Positions 1-8,484 of a DNA stretch of 10,692 nucleotides are shown here, piece by piece. The notes under the pieces are model-generated. The model was not told the origin of the DNA and did no database searches. It saw only the letters and a program-made list of their open reading frames with translations. Both the position numbers and the translations under genes were made by a program. Within the stretch, counting starts at the first letter, position 1. Every line of letters starts with the position of its first letter. Source of the stretch: Bacteroidetes/Chlorobi group bacterium ChocPot_Mid (lineage in GTDB: Bacteria > Bacteroidota > Ignavibacteria > Kapaibacteriales > UBA2268); assembly GCA_003731675.1 (NCBI GenBank), contig RCNQ01000096.1:1-10692 (forward strand), in the 5' to 3' direction.

Positions 1-2331
1 ACCTTGTGTGGACCTCGTGGTACATCAGGTAATTTTGATGTGGCGTATAATTCATTCATAACATCTAATCCGTCAATAAGTCAATGGAAAAATTCATTTA
101 ATGCTGGATTGGCAAATGTTAATAACTTGTATCCGACAGGAGCTCCAGGGAATGCTTTCACAATCGGATGTGCTACAAGTGGCGGGACCTGGGTGGCAAA
201 TTGGTCTGCATTGGATAAAAACATAGGTGCTCACTTTGGTCCGACAGCTATTGGAACTGGTGGAGCTTCAGTTGAATTTGTAGCAGATGTTATTCAAGGT
301 GCAGTACCTGCATCGGGTAGTGTATGTAACACTTTTGCGGCAAGCGGATGGACAAAACATTTGATACAGAGCAATATTGTTAGCTTCCAGCTTGCAGGTC
401 AATCTGAGTCAAATCCTGCTTGTGTTGCAATTGATACTACGCATCAAAATCAAGGATGTTTGGATAGCTTGATTAACATTGGTGTTAAATGTATTGGCAA
501 AGATGCTGCAGGGAATAATCAATATTCTGTTCAAATTGCGGCTATGAGTTGTGCACCAGCAACCATAACATTGAGTTCTTTGGATGGTTCATTTTCACCG
601 AACTCATTTAATGTAACTTCAAGCCCCTGGAATATTAATACAACATTTACACATACTTCGGTGAATAATCCTATTACAATTAATTTCACAATTTCGTGTA
701 ATGGTGTGGTTTGCCGAGACAGTATCAGGCGTGATTTGCCTGATTGTCCTCCACCACCTTCGGAGGATTGCTGCAGTAAATTTGTAAGGAAAATAGAGAA
801 ACCACAAATAGCTTGGGCAACAGATGGCTCAGTAAGTTTGAGTACGATGATTTCTGCCGGACCATCACCAATTAAAAAATTCACAGCAACGATAGTATCA
901 GCTCAGCTAAGATTCCAAATGGCACCATGGCAAAGAATATTTGGTGATATTCTTGGAGGCAGTTTGGTTATAGCTCCTGCTCCAGGACCTCAATTGCTTA
1001 GCTTATTCAGTAGAGAAGCTGTCTGGGGACCAGGTGAATGTATTGATTGGATGAAAGGTGCAAATCTTGCCTTGAAGATGTTATTCCCTGCTGTTGGAAG
1101 CAAGGCTGGTACTGACTCTTTGAGATTCGCTATTCGATATAGCTTTACAGATTGCAACTGTTTGACCTGCGATACAGTGATTTTCTACACAGTTGTAAGA
1201 AAATGGAAACCAAATCCTTGGGATACGGATATTAAACGAAATGGCATAATAGAAGGTTCAGGAAAATCTGAAAAGCCAAATGCTGAAATGCCTTCATCAA
1301 CAAGCTTAATATTGGAAGCTAATGATAAAGGTTCACTATGGGTAATAAGTCCTAATGACCCTGAAAATGATGTTACCATTAATAGTATTGATGTCATCTC
1401 TCAAGATGTTCCTTTAAGTTCTATAAGATTTGGAACGAAGGATGGCACAATAAAAGATGGTATTGGTTCAGTAATTGGACAAATTAAACGAGGTGATAAT
1501 GCACAAATAGAATTAAGCTTTAGCAATCAGCAAAAGTTAATGCAATTCCCAGTATATGTTAGGTATAATTACTCAGTTCCTGGCTATGATGATGCACTTG
1601 CAACTGAGCCGATACTTTACATTGCAAGAGCACCAGGTGCAGAACCAGATAAAATGGGCATTGATGCAACAACACAACCTGTGAAAGTAGCGTCTTATGC
1701 TCTTTATATAAGCAATACAAATGGTTATAAAGATGGAATTCATTCAATTTCCATCAAACCATCAGGTAATATGAAAATACTTGCTGTTGGACCACCAAGT
1801 TCAGAAAACGGAGTTACTTATTTGATACCTCAAATGCTATCAGATGGTTCTTACGTCTTTACAGTACCTCCTCAAGGTATAACAGGTCTTGAGTCTAATA
1901 AAACAGCAAAGCCAATATTCTTAACTCTTTCGGGGGTTGATGAAACTAATGCTGAAATCGAATTTATAACATACGATATCAATTCGCAGGAGATTTCGAC
2001 TGGAAAATTAACACTATCAGACCCAATATCTGCAGTTGTTGAAAACGGCAGTGGAAATCATTCAGGTTTGATATTAAATCCGATTTCACCAAATCCAGCA
2101 AAATATCACATTACTATTGCTTTCACTTTGAACGAAATGTCAAATGATGCTCAATTGAGTATAGTTGATTTGCGTGGTAAGGAAGTGATGAAAATAGTAG
2201 ATGATGAGAAGTTAGAGCAAGGCTCTTATATCAAAGGCGTTGACATTAGCAATATTCCATCGGGGACTTATTTCATCGTATTGCGTTCTCAAAGTGGAGT
2301 TATTACACAAACACTTTCAATTGTGAGATAA
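1..2331 (+). CDS. Secreted protein with T9SS type A C-terminal sorting domain (5' partial)
   Basis: The reading frame is open from base 1, so the true start lies upstream and at least 776 residues are visible. The last 80-odd residues (from about base 2070) look like a type IX secretion sorting domain. They show an NPISPNPA motif, then beta-strand blocks including LSIVDLRGKEV and a closing SNIPSGTYFIVLRSQSG, ending in SIVR. Such a domain directs export across the outer membrane by the Por/T9SS machinery and is usually cleaved. The rest is rich in Ser, Thr, Asn and Gly, as in extracellular beta-sandwich proteins. The segment around bases 700-780 is cysteine- and proline-rich (DCPPPPSEDCCS). 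I recognise no catalytic domain, so the role is unknown; adhesin, surface-layer or degradative enzyme are all possible. It converges on the nos operon and is probably unrelated to it. Confidence 0.85.
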   Translation, partial: TLCGPRGTSGNFDVAYNSFITSNPSISQWKNSFNAGLANVNNLYPTGAPGNAFTIGCATSGGTWVANWSALDKNIGAHFGPTAIGTGGASVEFVADVIQGAVPASGSVCNTFAASGWTKHLIQSNIVSFQLAGQSESNPACVAIDTTHQNQGCLDSLINIGVKCIGKDAAGNNQYSVQIAAMSCAPATITLSSLDGSFSPNSFNVTSSPWNINTTFTHTSVNNPITINFTISCNGVVCRDSIRRDLPDCPPPPSEDCCSKFVRKIEKPQIAWATDGSVSLSTMISAGPSPIKKFTATIVSAQLRFQMAPWQRIFGDILGGSLVIAPAPGPQLLSLFSREAVWGPGECIDWMKGANLALKMLFPAVGSKAGTDSLRFAIRYSFTDCNCLTCDTVIFYTVVRKWKPNPWDTDIKRNGIIEGSGKSEKPNAEMPSSTSLILEANDKGSLWVISPNDPENDVTINSIDVISQDVPLSSIRFGTKDGTIKDGIGSVIGQIKRGDNAQIELSFSNQQKLMQFPVYVRYNYSVPGYDDALATEPILYIARAPGAEPDKMGIDATTQPVKVASYALYISNTNGYKDGIHSISIKPSGNMKILAVGPPSSENGVTYLIPQMLSDGSYVFTVPPQGITGLESNKTAKPIFLTLSGVDETNAEIEFITYDINSQEISTGKLTLSDPISAVVENGSGNHSGLILNPISPNPAKYHITIAFTLNEMSNDAQLSIVDLRGKEVMKIVDDEKLEQGSYIKGVDISNIPSGTYFIVLRSQSGVITQTLSIVR

Positions 2332-2357
2332 AACATAATTGAAATGAATAAATTACA

Positions 2358-2382
2358 GGGACTGTCTTAAAAGGGCAGTCCC
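2358..2382 (+). terminator. Hairpin terminator after the T9SS-domain gene
   Basis: Twenty-six bases after the stop codon, GGGACTGTCTT (2358-2368) pairs with AGGGCAGTCCC (2372-2382) around an AAA loop. This gives 11 pairs, two of them G-U, followed by the T-rich run TTTACTTATTT. The tail is interrupted, so termination may be imperfect. The stem could also help stop nos transcription arriving from the other strand about 260 bases downstream of nosY, but the minus-strand tail is poorer in U. Confidence 0.7.
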
Positions 2383-2426
2383 TTTACTTATTTACCAAAT
2401 TAAATTGAAACTTTTTTTAAAGTTGA

Positions 2427-2482
2427 ATTTGCAATCCAAAGATTTTTGTTCTGTCCAAAATGCCTTTTAACATTTTGACTTC
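2427..2482 (+). repeat. Intergenic direct repeat, copy 1 (downstream of nosY)
   Basis: This 56-base block matches 9266-9321 at 55 of 56 positions; the one difference is T at 2444 against A at 9283. Weaker similarity continues about 20 bases to the left, to a shared GAAACTTT at 2407-2414. Inside the block, CAAAATG (2456-2462) and CATTTTG (2471-2477) form an inverted repeat with an 8-base loop. A further GT/AC pair is possible past one bulged C. The copies share orientation and lie just outside the two ends of the nos operon. The rest of the 2332-2642 gap holds only the terminator and AT-rich sequence, with no gene that I can support. Confidence 0.85.
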
Positions 2483-2642
2483 GAAATATACAAAACGAAA
2501 ATAAGGAAATTTGAATTATGATTTATGTTTATTTCAGAAAAATATTTAAGAAGATTTATAAATATTTGTCCAAATAATTTTGGAGATGAATAATTTATAA
2601 TAGGTGGACCTTTGAAGACTATTGTGACAAGTATAATAGATT

Positions 2643-3431
2643 CTAAAAATCTTTTCTCTTCCCGATTTTCATTGATAAAATGACTGGCATAAAAAGCCAG
2701 AAAATTAGTGTTATTGATGAAATCATTATTCCAGTTTCTGAACCAAAAAACTTATTGAAAACAGCACCAGTATAACCTAACATTGAGGTAATATCTAATT
2801 TGAGCATGATTAATATTCTTGCTAAATCAACAGGATTGAGCATGGTTACACTTATTGAAAATATTTCCATGGGATAGTCACTAAACAGGAATAATGTCAA
2901 AAGAAATATCCCATCATATATAAATGTCATAAACAGCCATAAAAATATTGAAAATCCAAACCCTTTAATTCTATTATCAGTAATCAGGGAAATCATAATT
3001 GCAAAACCACTGAAAATGAATGTTAATGACACTACAGCGATTAAAAGCATAATAAAACTTATAAATATATCGGAAACAATCACACCATACAAAATAAATG
3101 GAATCAGGTTACCCAATAAATATGCTAAAGAGAGGCTGCTACTAAGTCCAAAATATTGACCCAATAATATTGTTGTTCTTTTAATGGGTTGTGCAAGTAA
3201 TAAGTCTGTAAACTCCCTTGAATTGTAAAAGTACATAGTCCCAAAAATAATGCTAACCAATGGACAGATGAGTAAGGAGATATTTAATAAATTTGTAAGT
3301 CCAGACATTAAATCATTATTCAGGTACAGCATTGCATAGCTAACCAGAAAGAAAAATAAAGTGTATAGATAAATCCATTTACTCCTTGTCTGGTCGAACA
3401 AACTATATTTAAAAACTTTAAACATTCCCAT
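2643..3431 (-). CDS. nosY: NosY, ABC transporter permease for NosZ copper-site maturation
   Basis: This is an integral membrane protein of 262 residues. Hydrophobic stretches sit near residues 19-36, 49-69, 97-119, 122-148, 157-183 and 235-254, which fits six helices. The cytoplasmic-type loop YNSREFTDLLLAQPIKR (70-85) and the later NPVDLARI segment (200-207) are typical of NosY and related ABC-2 permeases. In known systems NosY pairs with the ATPase NosF and the periplasmic NosD to help assemble the CuZ centre of NosZ. The start used gives a 14-base overlap with nosF; a second Met two codons later (start at 3425) would overlap by 8, so the two genes are translationally coupled either way. 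It is the last gene of the operon, and I see no strong terminator directly after it on this strand. Confidence 0.88.
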   Translation of the reverse strand: MGMFKVFKYSLFDQTRSKWIYLYTLFFFLVSYAMLYLNNDLMSGLTNLLNISLLICPLVSIIFGTMYFYNSREFTDLLLAQPIKRTTILLGQYFGLSSSLSLAYLLGNLIPFILYGVIVSDIFISFIMLLIAVVSLTFIFSGFAIMISLITDNRIKGFGFSIFLWLFMTFIYDGIFLLTLFLFSDYPMEIFSISVTMLNPVDLARILIMLKLDITSMLGYTGAVFNKFFGSETGIMISSITLIFWLFMPVILSMKIGKRKDF

Positions 3432-4128
3432 TCTCTTTTAAGATTTTTGCAATAGCTTCTTCCAAATTATTTTCTTCTGTCTTTTCCAATAGTTCTCTAA
3501 TATTTCCTTTAAAGTAAATATTACCTTCCAAGAGGAAAATGATTTTATCTGTTATCTCTTCGACTAAATTAATTATATGAGTTGTTAATATTATTATTTT
3601 ACCCCGTTTCTTTAATTCTTTAATAAGCTTTTTAAAACTAATCAAAGCAACTGGGTCAAGTCCTGCTGTAGGTTCATCCAGTATGATAATCGGTGTATCG
3701 AACATCAAAGCCAAAACAACGTTTAACTTTTGTTTTGTACCTCCGGAAAGATGTTTCATATTTTTATCAAGATGATTCTTCAAATCAAATAAGTTTATTA
3801 AATATTCTTCGTTTAAATTTGAATTTCTTATATCTTTAATCATTGAAATTAATTCACGACCAGTCAGATTATCTGGGAAATTTGCAATCTGAGGTAAATA
3901 TGAAATTTTACTCCTGTAGTTATAAGTCCAGTTAATTTTAATTCCATCAAAAAAAATTTCTCCTTTGTCGGGTATAACCATACCTAATATTGTTTTGATT
4001 AATGTAGTTTTACCTGAGCCATTTGGACCAAGAATCGAATAAATACCTGAATCATTGAAAGTCATATCAACACTTTCAAGAACTTTCAATTTGCCATAGC
4101 TTTTTGATATATTTCTTATTTCCAGCAT
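3418..4128 (-). CDS. nosF: NosF, ABC transporter ATPase
   Basis: A 236-residue cytoplasmic ABC ATPase with all canonical motifs: Walker A GPNGSGKTT (34-42), Q-loop Gln80, signature LSGGT (127-131), Walker B IIILDEP (147-153) and H-loop His184 in LTTH. Single-domain length and gene order nosD-nosF-nosY identify it as NosF. In characterised systems NosF powers the NosDFY complex, which is needed for copper-site assembly in NosZ. The start ATG (4126-4128) lies inside the end of nosD, a 13-base overlap, and the end of the gene overlaps nosY. These overlaps suggest co-translation in fixed stoichiometry. From sequence alone it would be a generic ABC ATPase; the neighbours make the assignment firm. 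Confidence 0.92.
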   Translation of the reverse strand: MLEIRNISKSYGKLKVLESVDMTFNDSGIYSILGPNGSGKTTLIKTILGMVIPDKGEIFFDGIKINWTYNYRSKISYLPQIANFPDNLTGRELISMIKDIRNSNLNEEYLINLFDLKNHLDKNMKHLSGGTKQKLNVVLALMFDTPIIILDEPTAGLDPVALISFKKLIKELKKRGKIIILTTHIINLVEEITDKIIFLLEGNIYFKGNIRELLEKTEENNLEEAIAKILKENGNV

Positions 4129-5363
4129 TTCACGGGATTCATCAATGGGTAATTATCAATTAAGTTTTGAGGTGTAAAAATGGGAGAAATGCTTTCAGCA
4201 AATTCAATCAAAGTAACAAAAAAACTTCTCAACAAAATTAATGATTCCTTAGAATTAGCTGTTATGTAAGAAAAAAGCTTTACAGGACGATAAGGTATAT
4301 CACCAATTCCATCTTTATCCAAATCGTATCCTGTATATTTACTCCAATAGTTGTTAATATAATAGTTTTTATTGAATGTTGAGTTCGTAGAAATATCGAA
4401 TGAGTTTGAAAAGAAATTATTTTCAAAAATTGTATCATTTACGCTTGAACCCAAAATTCTGATTGCCCAACCATTTTTACTAAATTCATTATTTTTAATA
4501 AAACACCTCGAAGCACCGTCTGCATGAATTCCAATAGTATTATTTTTAATTATATTTTTTGTGATTTTACTATCCACAATATCTTTCAAAAGTAATCCAT
4601 AGGAAGAAGAACCAATATTATCACTAAAAACATTGGAATGCATATTTACATTCTTTGAGAACATTACTGCAACACCTGCACCGTTAAATCTGAAAATATT
4701 TTTTTTATAAACGTTATTATCACAAAACATAAAATGTAAACCATATCTTAGATTATTTTCACTTGTATTAAAAACAATTCTACTGTTCTTTGTAAACTCA
4801 AGATAAATACCATCTCTGTGCTTACCTGCATAATTATTTTCAATCAAAGCATTATCGCTGTACCAAAGATGGATAGCATTACCTGCATCAAATTCTTTTT
4901 TTGCTTTACCGATAATTTTATTGTGTTTAATCATACAATTCAATGAGCGATTGAGATAAATACCAAAGAATGAATTGTAAATATGATTATCTTCAATTAA
5001 ACAATATCTGGATTTATTTAATCTTATTGCCGCCCAATCTTCTGTAAAGTTGTTTGGTATATTTTGTAATGTAAATCCTTTTAAAGTAACAGAATCAGAA
5101 TTGATTACAATTAGCTCAGATTTGTTTGTTGCATCCAAGATGGGATTATTTTTACCTAAAATTGTTAATGGTTTGTTTATGTTTAATTTGTTTAATTTAT
5201 AATATCCACTAAAAACTATAATTGTATCATAATCAACAGCTATTTTAACTGCAGTTTTTAAATCACTGAACATTTGATTTTGTCCTACTGTCAGTGTTTT
5301 TGACTGAAGTTGTGAAAACAGTATTAATAAAACAAAAAGTTTAATATATTTGCACAGGTTCAT
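4116..5363 (-). CDS. nosD: NosD, periplasmic beta-helix protein for CuZ maturation
   Basis: A 415-residue exported protein with a signal peptide (MNLCKYIK, then a hydrophobic core to about residue 20). The middle (about 90-340) consists of short repeated strands with Asn-rich turns. This is the right-handed parallel beta-helix typical of carbohydrate-binding/sugar-hydrolase (CASH) repeats. NosD-type blocks include GNAIHLWYSD (161-170), HRDGIYLEF (182-190), RYGLHFMF (206-213) and GAGVAVMFS (228-236). The C-terminal part, with GYDLDKDGIGDIPYRP and NYPLMNP, is also as in NosD. It works with NosF and NosY to mature the NosZ CuZ site. I prefer ATG 5361-5363 over the in-frame TTG at 5378 because it places a basic residue and the hydrophobic core at the normal distance. 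The gap to nosL is then 19 bases. No good ribosome binding site is visible, so coupling to nosL is likely. Confidence 0.92.
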   Translation of the reverse strand: MNLCKYIKLFVLLILFSQLQSKTLTVGQNQMFSDLKTAVKIAVDYDTIIVFSGYYKLNKLNINKPLTILGKNNPILDATNKSELIVINSDSVTLKGFTLQNIPNNFTEDWAAIRLNKSRYCLIEDNHIYNSFFGIYLNRSLNCMIKHNKIIGKAKKEFDAGNAIHLWYSDNALIENNYAGKHRDGIYLEFTKNSRIVFNTSENNLRYGLHFMFCDNNVYKKNIFRFNGAGVAVMFSKNVNMHSNVFSDNIGSSSYGLLLKDIVDSKITKNIIKNNTIGIHADGASRCFIKNNEFSKNGWAIRILGSSVNDTIFENNFFSNSFDISTNSTFNKNYYINNYWSKYTGYDLDKDGIGDIPYRPVKLFSYITANSKESLILLRSFFVTLIEFAESISPIFTPQNLIDNYPLMNPVKCWK

Positions 5364-5382
5364 AGTATAACTTTGCAATAAC

Positions 5383-5850
5383 TTAATGATGGTGTGTTTT
5401 TGTAATTGATTTAAAATAATTTTTTAATTCATTCCAGGAATATAATTCACCACCATGTTTATCATGATATTCACTTGCTGTTTTTTTGTCTTCAAAAGAT
5501 GATAAATAAGCTCCCATAGGACTTGGTAGTTTATCACTAATTAAATAAAAACTTTTTTGTGCATCAACAAATTTACCTGGTTTTGTCAAATCAGTTACAA
5601 ATGTTAATGCAATATCAGGTTCAGAAATTTCCCCGTGTATGATATACCTCAACATACATTCAGCGGCATCAAACTTAAATGCTTTTCCCTGCTTATTTAC
5701 AATTTCTGCTCCATATTTGTTATCAACTATGGTCATTTGGCAATAATCACATTCATCATGTCCATAGTTAATTGGGTCTTCCTTAACAGAACATGAAATC
5801 ACAAATAAAACAGAAAAAGTAAAAGCCACAACTGTTAATTTATTGAACAT
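5383..5850 (-). CDS. nosL: NosL, lipoprotein copper chaperone
   Basis: A 155-residue lipoprotein. The signal sequence ends in the lipobox VISC, with Cys20 as the lipidated residue. The NosL core follows: CDYCQM (34-39) and FDAAECM (60-66), including the Cys and Met side chains expected for Cu(I) binding. NosL delivers copper to the NosZ maturation system. I chose Met at 5848-5850 rather than a start 14 codons upstream. It has a GGAAAG ribosome binding site about 6 bases ahead and gives a normal signal peptide. The gene overlaps the upstream membrane-protein gene by 11 bases. The protein ends in three His residues, which might add metal binding (inference). After Cys20 the sequence runs SVKEDP; a Lys-acid-acid motif near the lipidated Cys marks surface lipoproteins in some Bacteroidetes, but a periplasmic location is far more plausible here. 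Confidence 0.93.
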   Translation of the reverse strand: MFNKLTVVAFTFSVLFVISCSVKEDPINYGHDECDYCQMTIVDNKYGAEIVNKQGKAFKFDAAECMLRYIIHGEISEPDIALTFVTDLTKPGKFVDAQKSFYLISDKLPSPMGAYLSSFEDKKTASEYHDKHGGELYSWNELKNYFKSITKTHHH

Positions 5851-6430
5851 TTTTTCTTTCCTTTCTGTAAAAAATATAAGATAATAATCCAAAAACTATG
5901 GACAAACCAAACCATAATGAGCCAATATAAGGGTAGGACTCTGATTTAAAATTCAAGAGCATTTTTTCACCAAATAATGGTGGTTGATATACCATATCGG
6001 GAATTTTTATTGGTGCATGTGGAGACAGATTATGTCCGTAATTATACTCCCAAAGATAAAAATCATAAATACCGGCAATTGCAAGTATAATCATTATTAC
6101 TACCCACGAAACCTTCAACCATCCTTTTTTTATAAAAGCTATTATTAATCCTAAAATGCTCATTGAGATAATAACATAAGGAAAATAAGTCAGTTCCTTA
6201 ATTGAATCAGGCTCTATAAAATTCATACCTATATAATGATTTAATATATTTATATTTTGCAAAGTTGATTCGGTGTCTCCGGTGATTTTATTTATCCAGA
6301 TATACATAGAAATTCCATTTGGATATTGTGGAGCTGTTAAAGTGATACTCCAAATCGGAGATAAAAATAACAATAAAAGCATAATAGCTCCTAATGCAAA
6401 TAGAATTTGAGATATTTTAATTTTTTTCAT
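5840..6430 (-). CDS. Four-helix membrane protein of the nos cluster, function unknown
   Basis: A 196-residue protein if started at MKKIK (ATG 6428-6430, GGA 9 bases ahead); an ATG four codons upstream at 6442 is possible. Hydrophobic helices lie near 9-27, 84-101, 107-127 and 168-187. Two long polar loops fall on one side. Loop 1 (28-83) contains YPNGISMYIWI and NHYIGMNF, and loop 2 (128-167) is rich in His, Pro and Tyr (YGHNLSPHAPIKIPDM). Positive-inside reasoning puts both loops in the periplasm. The gene sits between nosZ and nosL, the place where clade II clusters often encode a small membrane protein; NosB of Wolinella is the named example. I cannot confirm homology to NosB from memory, so no symbol is given. 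His, Met and Tyr in the loops could contact copper or NosZ (inference). A large stem-loop separates it from nosZ. Confidence 0.85.
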   Translation of the reverse strand: MKKIKISQILFALGAIMLLLLFLSPIWSITLTAPQYPNGISMYIWINKITGDTESTLQNINILNHYIGMNFIEPDSIKELTYFPYVIISMSILGLIIAFIKKGWLKVSWVVIMIILAIAGIYDFYLWEYNYGHNLSPHAPIKIPDMVYQPPLFGEKMLLNFKSESYPYIGSLWFGLSIVFGLLSYIFYRKERKNVQ

Positions 6431-6452
6431 TTCTTTGTCCATTATTTTAATG

Positions 6453-6494
6453 GTAATTTAGTACCATCCTTGTTTAAGAATGGTACTGAATTAC
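6453..6494 (-). promoter_or_regulatory. Intercistronic stem-loop directly after nosZ
   Basis: On the nos transcript, bases 6494-6476 (GTAATTCAGTACCATTCTT) pair with 6471-6453 (AAGGATGGTACTAAATTAC) around an AAAC loop. This gives 19 positions with one A-C mismatch and one G-U pair. Outside it, TTAA at 6447-6450 could also pair with TTAA at 6496-6499. The stem begins 9 bases after the nosZ stop codon and no U-tract follows, so it does not look like a simple terminator. A structure here is expected to protect the 3' end of a processed nosZ message or to reduce read-through, giving more NosZ than accessory proteins (inference). Confidence 0.7.
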
Positions 6495-6503
6495 GTTAAT
6501 TAT

Positions 6504-8459
6504 TTACTTTTTTGCTGATGGCTCACCAACCCACCATTTTAAAGGAACATTTGCTCCTTTGGGAGAGACCCTAATATAACCTTGCATTTCCTGATGGAGA
6601 GCAGAACAGAAATCTGAGCAATAGAAAGGATAAATACCTACTTTCTTTGGATTCCAATAAAATGTTTCGGTCTGTCCGGGCATAATCAGCAATTCTGCAT
6701 TTGTTGCTCCAAGAACAGCAAAACCATGTGGCACATCGAAATCCTGCTCAAGATTTGTAACATGGAAATATACATTGTCTCCAACCTGAATACCTTCAAT
6801 GTTGTCAGGTGAAAAATGACTTCTTATCATTGTCATATAGACTCTGACAACATTACCTTGCCTGACAACTTTTGTCTCATTTTCAGATAAAGTTTTGTAA
6901 GGATGGTTGTTGTCTTTCAAATTGAAAAATTGTTTTGATTTCGGTTTAACAAGTTCTGCTGGGAGTGCCTGTGCATAATGCGGTTCTCCGACAGTTGGGA
7001 AGTCAAGCAAAAGCTTCATTTTGTCGCCACTGATATCAATTAGTTGAGCTGATTGAGCTAATTCAGGACCAGTTGGTAAATATCTGTCTTTAGTTATTTT
7101 ATTTAACGCAACAACATATTTACCCCATGGCTTTTTACTGTCACCACCTGGAATCATCAAATGACCAATTGAGTAATATGTTGGTATCCTATCTACTACT
7201 TCCCAAGTTCCCAATTTCCATTTTACAATTTCAGAAGTTATGAAAAATGAAGTATAAGCATAACCTTTCCCATCGAATTCTGTGTGAAGCGGACCTAAAC
7301 CTGTTTTTGTTACCATTCCTGCTACGACTTTGTCAAACTTAATTACTGGAATACCATTAATGGTTTTCTCAAAATCCTTGTTTTCGATTGCTTTGAGAAG
7401 TTTGTCAAATGAATGCACAGCCATATCAGCTGATAATTTCCCAGCTCCAACAATGTACTCTCCAGTCGGGTCAACATCAACACCATGAGGAGATTTTGGG
7501 GTTGGCAAGTAATAAATCAAGCCAGGACAATCTGCAGGTGTTAATACTTTTACAGTTTTAATTTCCTCAGATTTTGCTACCTGAGATTTTTCATCTAACC
7601 AGTTGTGTTTATATGAAACAGGATATTCTTTTGCTTTACCTTGTTTTAAATATTCTTCAGCTTTTTTCCAATTAACAGCTGCAATAAAATCCTTATCATT
7701 TTGTGAAGCATTTACTTCTTTCAAAGTATTTTTCTGTTCCGTATTATAACAAGTAAAAAATACCCAACCATGAGATTTACCTTTTCCTGAATGAGCTAAA
7801 TCATAATCAAATCCAGGTACCAAAATTTGAAAAGCTATTTCCATTTTCCCGTCTTTACCAACTTTAATGAAGGATAAAGTACCATCAAATTTTGTATCAC
7901 CAATCGGAACATCTTTTTGTGGAAATGGCACACTAAATCTTGTTCCTGCAACAATATATTCCGTATTTTCTGTTGTAAAAGGACTACTATGATTGCCAGA
8001 ACTATTAGGTATTTCGATTATTTCAACAGTTTCAAATAACGACAAATCTATTCTTGCTATTCTTGGAGTATTGTTCCCATTGATGAATAGCCACCTGCCA
8101 TCTGGAACACCTTCTGTCTGAGACAATTCTGGATGATGAGCATCATCCCAAGGGATAAATCCAAATGAAGTTTCAAGTAAAGGCTTTGTTTCTTCATTAA
8201 AACCATAGCTTTTCTCAGCATCAACGCTGAAAACAGGAATTACTTTAAATAATCTTCCTGATGGAAGACCATAAACACTTACTTGCCCGCTAAATCCACC
8301 TGACATGAAAGCATAAAATTCATCATAATTTCCAGGTGCCACATATACTTTTTGTGCCGCATCTCCTGATGCCATTGCCCCTTGAGCATTTTCTTGTTTC
8401 TTACTGCAACCGAAAATAATTGCTGATATTATTATAATTGTAAATAATGTATTTTTCAT
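6504..8459 (-). CDS. nosZ: NosZ, clade II nitrous oxide reductase (lipoprotein)
   Basis: Catalyses N2O + 2H+ + 2e- to N2 + H2O in the periplasm, the last step of denitrification. The protein has 651 residues, full length. The N-terminal beta-propeller carries the seven His expected for the CuZ cluster: His108 and His109 (DAHHPE), His157 (GNHSS), His325 (SPHGV), His392 (PLHTEF), His433 (IGHLM) and His494 (EPHY). The spacings 109-157 and 433-494 match my recollection of clade I enzymes. The C-terminal cupredoxin domain has the CuA ligands His578, Cys614, Cys618, His622 and Met625 within YCSDFCSALHQEM. The N-terminus is a Sec lipoprotein signal (lipobox IFGC, Cys18) with no twin-arginine motif, as expected of clade II rather than clade I. 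GGAG lies about 10 bases before the start. It is the second gene of the operon, 25 bases after the cytochrome gene. Confidence 0.97.
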   Translation of the reverse strand: MKNTLFTIIIISAIIFGCSKKQENAQGAMASGDAAQKVYVAPGNYDEFYAFMSGGFSGQVSVYGLPSGRLFKVIPVFSVDAEKSYGFNEETKPLLETSFGFIPWDDAHHPELSQTEGVPDGRWLFINGNNTPRIARIDLSLFETVEIIEIPNSSGNHSSPFTTENTEYIVAGTRFSVPFPQKDVPIGDTKFDGTLSFIKVGKDGKMEIAFQILVPGFDYDLAHSGKGKSHGWVFFTCYNTEQKNTLKEVNASQNDKDFIAAVNWKKAEEYLKQGKAKEYPVSYKHNWLDEKSQVAKSEEIKTVKVLTPADCPGLIYYLPTPKSPHGVDVDPTGEYIVGAGKLSADMAVHSFDKLLKAIENKDFEKTINGIPVIKFDKVVAGMVTKTGLGPLHTEFDGKGYAYTSFFITSEIVKWKLGTWEVVDRIPTYYSIGHLMIPGGDSKKPWGKYVVALNKITKDRYLPTGPELAQSAQLIDISGDKMKLLLDFPTVGEPHYAQALPAELVKPKSKQFFNLKDNNHPYKTLSENETKVVRQGNVVRVYMTMIRSHFSPDNIEGIQVGDNVYFHVTNLEQDFDVPHGFAVLGATNAELLIMPGQTETFYWNPKKVGIYPFYCSDFCSALHQEMQGYIRVSPKGANVPLKWWVGEPSAKK

Positions 8460-8484
8460 ATTTATTCTCCATTTTTTAATAAAA

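Noticed and set aside
2566..2584. CCAAA-TAAT-TTTGG as a possible terminator for the nos operon.
   Set aside because: The stem is only five pairs and no U-tract follows on the minus strand.
5383..5850. Lys-Glu-Asp after the NosL lipid-anchored Cys read as a surface lipoprotein export signal.
   Set aside because: The signal is defined in a few Bacteroidetes only, and a copper chaperone for a periplasmic enzyme should face the periplasm.
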